A DNA stretch of 64,000 nt from NCBI GenBank assembly GCA_934434925.1, contig CAKSAC010000007.1, positions 36,560 to 100,559 of the forward strand. The letters run 5' to 3'. The position numbers were made by a program, and so were the translations under genes. The DNA is from an uncultured Eubacteriales bacterium. Its GTDB lineage: Bacteria > Bacillota > Clostridia > Oscillospirales > CAG-272. Below the pieces are notes generated by a model that did not search any database, was not told where the DNA came from, and worked only from the letters and a program-made list of their open reading frames with translations. Below, piece by piece: positions 60,559 through 64,000 of this stretch. Numbering within the stretch: the first letter of the stretch is position 1; each line of letters opens with the position of its first letter.

Positions 60559-62043
60559 TCACTCTTTTGTATAAAGTCCGTTTTCACGGTAGAAGTTCAA
60601 AGCGCCGGTCAGAAAATCTTTTCTCGTTCTGCCGAGGGCTTCAAAGAAATCCCGCAGGGCGGCTTCATTCTCCGCCGACTTATGGCGGATACGGTTAAGC
60701 ACCGTCCAGATGTCGGACGCCTTCTTTGCTTCCGCGGGCGGCAGTCCCGCTTTGATGAATCGGACAATCGGCACCATCTCTACCGTAACAGGCAAACCGT
60801 TGCAGTCATAGCTGACGGGACGAGGCTGGAAAATATCGTATGTACCGTCCGGACGGCGGATTTTCAGAAGATAGCGGTCGCCGATTTTGGCTTTATCGAC
60901 AATCAGGAGATATTCATGATAATCAATGATGAATTTCTTGTTTTCGTGCGGCAGGTGGAATTTCTTCATCAGGTTTTCTTCCACATTGGAGTAGATCATC
61001 GCGGCGGGTGCAATCAGTGCGTCATCATCGGCGGCATTGTCGATTAAAAATTGTGCCGTTACCTTGATTTCCTTCACCGCATCCTCTTTGGCATTGTCCT
61101 GCAAGGGGAACATATCCTGAATTTTCTCGTCGATTTCGGAAGAAATGCTCTTGCCGAAGGTGTCAAGCTCGCCTTTGATCTGTGCCATCACCGCGTCGAG
61201 CAGTTGTGTGCGGTTCTCTTCCAGCGCATCTGCCATTCTTGCCTCGTTTGCCTCTTTGGTGCGGCGTTCGGACGCACGGATTTCCGATGTAATCATGCCG
61301 GAGATCTCCCGACTGAAGCGTTCGAGGTCGGCGGAAATATCCACGCTCGTCGGGACGGTCGTTTCTTTTTCCGCCTCCGTCTCCTCCGGTGCGTTGATAC
61401 GCTCACGGATCAGTTCCAAATCCTCCTCGTTGACATGGATTCCGGCAACCGTCAATGCGGTAATGCGAATGCCCATTGCCTTGACCTTCGCTTCTCCGGT
61501 GAGTGCATCCTGCATCTGCTTCCGGATGTCGCCGAGCAGACTGCTGACTTCAAATACCGATACGGATGTATTGGCGAAGCATCCGCCGAGAATGGGAATC
61601 CCGACCGAACGGATGAGGGCATTCATACGCTCCTTGATGCTCTCCACGGTAATGGAAACGCCGGTCGGAAATGCTCCGATGAGTTTTCCGTAATCAGCAA
61701 TTTCGATCTGATAGGTGCCGTTCGCACCGACGCGGTACGCCTCGCGGAGGCGCTCATTGTTTACCTGAATGTTTCCGAAGCCCCACATGGTCTCGGGAAT
61801 GGCTTTGGCATGGACAAAAGCAATGCGCATCGTGTGTCCGAGCAATTCTTTGCCGTATTCCTTGAAGATGACCTTTCCGACGCAGGGCTCCACGCGGAAA
61901 GCGATCTTCTCGTTGTCAAAAACAACGGCGGTGTACTGGTTCGGCACGGTGATCTTCATTCCCTTGTCAAGGATAAATGCTTCGGTGTACCAAACCACGA
62001 CACCGCCGTCACGCATATCGGGTGTAAATATTGTCTCTCTCAT
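60559..62043 (-). CDS. SPFH-domain protein (YdjI/stomatin-like)
   Basis: 494-residue membrane-microdomain protein. The first 210 residues are the SPFH domain of the type seen in Bacillus YdjI (DGGVVVWYTEAFILDKGMKI, YQIEIADYGKLI, GIRITALTVAGIHV), followed by a coiled coil and a C-terminal domain that is not the usual zinc ribbon (YLLKIRRPDGTYDIFQPRPV). Its ATG overlaps the regulator stop as ATGA. In B. subtilis a YdjI-type SPFH protein works with a PspA homologue, matching the two helical genes downstream. Confidence 0.85.
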   Translation of the reverse strand: MRETIFTPDMRDGGVVVWYTEAFILDKGMKITVPNQYTAVVFDNEKIAFRVEPCVGKVIFKEYGKELLGHTMRIAFVHAKAIPETMWGFGNIQVNNERLREAYRVGANGTYQIEIADYGKLIGAFPTGVSITVESIKERMNALIRSVGIPILGGCFANTSVSVFEVSSLLGDIRKQMQDALTGEAKVKAMGIRITALTVAGIHVNEEDLELIRERINAPEETEAEKETTVPTSVDISADLERFSREISGMITSEIRASERRTKEANEARMADALEENRTQLLDAVMAQIKGELDTFGKSISSEIDEKIQDMFPLQDNAKEDAVKEIKVTAQFLIDNAADDDALIAPAAMIYSNVEENLMKKFHLPHENKKFIIDYHEYLLIVDKAKIGDRYLLKIRRPDGTYDIFQPRPVSYDCNGLPVTVEMVPIVRFIKAGLPPAEAKKASDIWTVLNRIRHKSAENEAALRDFFEALGRTRKDFLTGALNFYRENGLYTKE

Positions 62044-62402
62044 TTTTTCGTCCCCCTGCTTTTGTCAATAATTTCGCATAACTGATTCAAGGTTTCCTCG
62101 TCGATATTGCCTTTGGTGAGTGAGAATATAACTTTTTTCTTCTTTTCTTCCATCTCGGTAAGATCCACCTTCAACTGTGCCGTGGTATCGATGATGGTTT
62201 TCCGCAGTTTTTCCTTGTCGTGCTCCGAAAGATCGTACGCCCGGATGACAAGCTCCTCCATTTCCGGCGGGATATTCCGCTTTCCGTTTTCAATTGTGGA
62301 AAGATAAGACGGCGACATGCCGAATTTTTCCGCCATCGTGCGGGCACTGTCCCCCGTATTGATGCGAATAATACGCAATAGTTTTCCGAATTCCGTGACC
62401 AT
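62040..62402 (-). CDS. XRE-family transcriptional regulator, first gene of the cargo operon
   Basis: 120-residue protein with an N-terminal XRE helix-turn-helix (TMAEKFGMSPSYLSTIENGKR) and a helical C-terminal part that may sense or dimerise. It is first in the operon, coupled by ATGA to the SPFH gene, so it likely controls its own operon, perhaps through TGTCAA sites at 62455-62496. AAAAGGAG lies seven bases before ATG. Confidence 0.85.
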   Translation of the reverse strand: MVTEFGKLLRIIRINTGDSARTMAEKFGMSPSYLSTIENGKRNIPPEMEELVIRAYDLSEHDKEKLRKTIIDTTAQLKVDLTEMEEKKKKVIFSLTKGNIDEETLNQLCEIIDKSRGTKK

Positions 62403-62431
62403 TTTCTTACGCTCCTTTTAAGCATACTTAT

Positions 62432-62460
62432 ATTATAGCACGGATTTACACACTTGTCAA
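62432..62460 (-). promoter_or_regulatory. Promoter of the SPFH/ESCRT-like/TIR operon
   Basis: Minus strand TTGACA, 17-base spacer, TATAAT: a full consensus. Confidence 0.88.
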
Positions 62461-62479
62461 CACATATAAGAAAGAAAGT

Positions 62480-62496
62480 TGTCAACTCAATTGACA
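62480..62496. promoter_or_regulatory. Possible operator for the XRE regulator
   Basis: TGTCAACTCAATTGACA is a 6-5-6 palindrome 20 bases upstream of the -35 box, whose own TTGACA repeats the half-site. The remaining 62497-62642 stretch is AT-rich with nothing else recognised. Confidence 0.5.
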
Positions 62497-62642
62497 GTTT
62501 TGTAAATCAAGAGAAAAAGACTCTTTAGATTTCAAGACCAAGCAATAATATTCTCAAAACTTTAGCTTTCCGCATTGTTATCCGAGATGTAAATTTGAAA
62601 ATGCGGTTCGGCACGCCTTATATAATATATTTGTATTTTGCC

Positions 62643-62671
62643 TTGACAAATACAACCTGTCATGGTATAAT
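62643..62671 (+). promoter_or_regulatory. Promoter of the serine recombinase
   Basis: TTGACA, 17-base spacer, TATAAT, ending 29 bases before the gene. Confidence 0.88.
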
Positions 62672-62700
62672 CTCTACTGACGAAACAGAAGGGAGGCGAC

Positions 62701-64000
62701 ATGATGAGAGGCGTTATCTATGCACGCTATTCTTCGGATAACCAACGCGAAGAGTCGATTGAGGGGCAGATCCGAGAAAACACAGCGTTTGCCCGAAAGA
62801 ATGGTATTGATATTGTCGCTACCTATATCGACCGCGCCTATTCTGCCAAGACCGACAATCGTCCCGAGTTTCAGCGAATGATTAAGGATAGCGGAAAGAA
62901 GTCGTTTGATGTGGTGATCGTATGGAAGCTCGACCGCTTCTCCCGCAACCGCTATGATTCGGCAAAGTACAAAGCAATGCTGAAAAAGAATGATGTCCGC
63001 GTTCTTTCCGCCACCGAAGCAATCTCCGAAGGTGCGGAAGGAATTATCCTCGAATCGGTGTTGGAAGGTATGGCGGAATACTATTCCGCAGACCTCGCCG
63101 AAAAGGTAACCCGCGGCATGACCGAAAATGCGCTCAAGTGCCGTTTCAACGGCGGAACAGTTCCTTTCGGCTATATGATTGACGAAGAACAACATTATCA
63201 GATCAATCCTGCGCAGGCACCGCTCGTGATTGAAATGTTTCGCAGGTATGCCGGCGGAGAATCCATTACCGAAATCATTGAAGACCTTAACGCCAGAGGC
63301 ATCCGAACATCAAGAGGTAATCGTTTCAACAAGAACTCCCTCGCCCGTATTTTTTCCAACCGTCGATATATCGGAGAGTATGCTTATAAGGACATCTCCG
63401 TTCCCGATGCGATACCCGCTATTGTTTCCAAAGATATTTTTGACCGCGTAGCAATCCGTATGGGGCAGAACAAACACGCAACCGGCAAGGCAAAGGCTCC
63501 GGAAAAGTATCTGTTGACGACAAAACTTTTCTGCGGCACCTGTCATTCCATGTTTGTAGGTGACAGTGCAAATAAACCAAACGGTGCGATCTACCGCTAT
63601 TACAAATGCGCAAGTGCAAAGCGTCATGAATGCGACCGCAAAGCTCTCCGCAAGGATTGGACAGAAAATATCATCATCGAAAAAATCACTTCATGGCTGA
63701 GCGATGACAGAACGATTGATCGCATGGCAGACGATGTAATGGCACTTTTAAGCGAAGAAAATGAGATGATTCCGGCACTTGAAGCTCAACTGAAACAGGT
63801 ACGCTCTTCTATTGACAACATTATGAAAGCCATAGAACAAGGAGTTGTGACACGAACCACGCGCTCAAGGCTTGAGGAATTGGAACGCGAGGAAAGCCTT
63901 GCGGCGAATATTAGAGCAGAGGGAGATAAGAAGCCGAAAATCTCAAAAGAATTTATCCTTTTCACACTTGATAAATTCCGCAAGCTCGATCTGAGAATAG
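62701..64000 (+). CDS. Large serine recombinase (3' end cut by window)
   Basis: At least 433 residues of a site-specific integrase/excisionase. Residues 3-150 are the resolvase catalytic domain (RGVIYARYSSDNQREESI, catalytic Ser at 11-12; VVIVWKLDRFSRNRYDS), then a recombinase domain (GYMIDEEQHYQINPAQAPL, NARGIRTSRGNRFNKNSLARI), a zinc-ribbon region (LFCGTCHSMF, then KCASAKRHEC) and the start of a coiled coil. ATG 62701 and 62704 are both possible after GGGAGG. The frame is open at 64000. It would move the element in and out of the chromosome. Confidence 0.93.
   Translation, partial: MMRGVIYARYSSDNQREESIEGQIRENTAFARKNGIDIVATYIDRAYSAKTDNRPEFQRMIKDSGKKSFDVVIVWKLDRFSRNRYDSAKYKAMLKKNDVRVLSATEAISEGAEGIILESVLEGMAEYYSADLAEKVTRGMTENALKCRFNGGTVPFGYMIDEEQHYQINPAQAPLVIEMFRRYAGGESITEIIEDLNARGIRTSRGNRFNKNSLARIFSNRRYIGEYAYKDISVPDAIPAIVSKDIFDRVAIRMGQNKHATGKAKAPEKYLLTTKLFCGTCHSMFVGDSANKPNGAIYRYYKCASAKRHECDRKALRKDWTENIIIEKITSWLSDDRTIDRMADDVMALLSEENEMIPALEAQLKQVRSSIDNIMKAIEQGVVTRTTRSRLEELEREESLAANIRAEGDKKPKISKEFILFTLDKFRKLDLRI

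Larger units (their letters stand above)
41725..64000. mobile_element. Probable integrative mobilizable element (right end outside window)
   Basis: From the tRNA-Glu 3' end on, base composition becomes variable and AT-rich in places, and the genes are those of a mobilizable element: MobC, MOB_P relaxase, oriT-like stems, winged-helix protein, phage-type repressor and, at the far edge, a large serine recombinase. No VirB4/VirD4 or other channel genes are seen. The left boundary is placed at the tRNA by composition only; the matching right attachment site lies beyond the window, so the exact end is unproven. Confidence 0.7.

Overview
The window reads as chromosomal DNA of a spore-forming member of the Bacillota, most likely class Clostridia. 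Support comes from spoIVB, an HPr kinase/phosphorylase, strong AAGGAGG-type ribosome binding sites, TTGACA/TATAAT promoters and many ATGA-coupled operons. The first 41.7 kb is fairly GC-rich and mostly housekeeping. From just after a tRNA-Glu gene at 41650-41724 to the end of the window, composition and gene content change to those of a mobilizable element.

Region by region: 1-2.7 kb, a pair of FAD enzymes of the anaerobic glycerol-3-phosphate dehydrogenase type (minus strand; the first is cut by the window edge). 2.7-5.5 kb, a PfkB sugar kinase and a CNNM/CorC membrane protein. 5.7-8.3 kb, a feoA-feoB-Cys-rich ferrous iron operon. 8.5-11.5 kb, purB and purA. 12.1-21.0 kb, a surface polysaccharide cluster with four glycosyltransferases, a polymerase/ligase-like membrane protein, a Wzx-type flippase and a CapE/FnlA-type 4,6-dehydratase. 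21.0-22.5 kb, a structured non-coding stretch, a TetR regulator and short tandem repeats. 22.5-32.0 kb, one nine-gene operon for chorismate, phenylalanine and tyrosine (aminotransferase, pheA, aroB, aroC, an aroE-aroK fusion, aroQ, aroA, tyrA, DAHP synthase) with a perfect palindrome at its promoter. 32.2-41.4 kb, ppa, hprK, an ABC exporter, a PpiC-like lipoprotein, spoIVB and gap.

41.7-64.0 kb is the accessory part. It carries MobC and a MOB_P-type relaxase with a membrane-protein gene overprinted inside it, a likely oriT, a small winged-helix protein, a self-cleaving phage-type repressor at a divergent promoter, and at the right edge a large serine recombinase cut by the window end. No conjugation channel genes are seen, so it looks mobilizable rather than self-conjugative.

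The cargo (47.0-62.4 kb, all minus strand) is the most unusual part. In transcription order it encodes an XRE regulator, an SPFH protein, a coiled-coil protein, a small helical protein resembling the CHMP2/Vps2 class of ESCRT-III, a PIN-like protein, a 2370-residue transmembrane protein with cytosolic zinc ribbon, TIR and TPR-like parts and predicted extracellular leucine-rich and InlB-type repeats, two AT-rich unknown proteins, an AAA+ ATPase with MIT-like N-terminus and Vps4-clade signatures, and a zinc-ribbon trypsin-like protease. I read this as a candidate ESCRT-like membrane-remodelling and TIR sensing system, possibly for defence. The component families are recognisable; their working together is inference.
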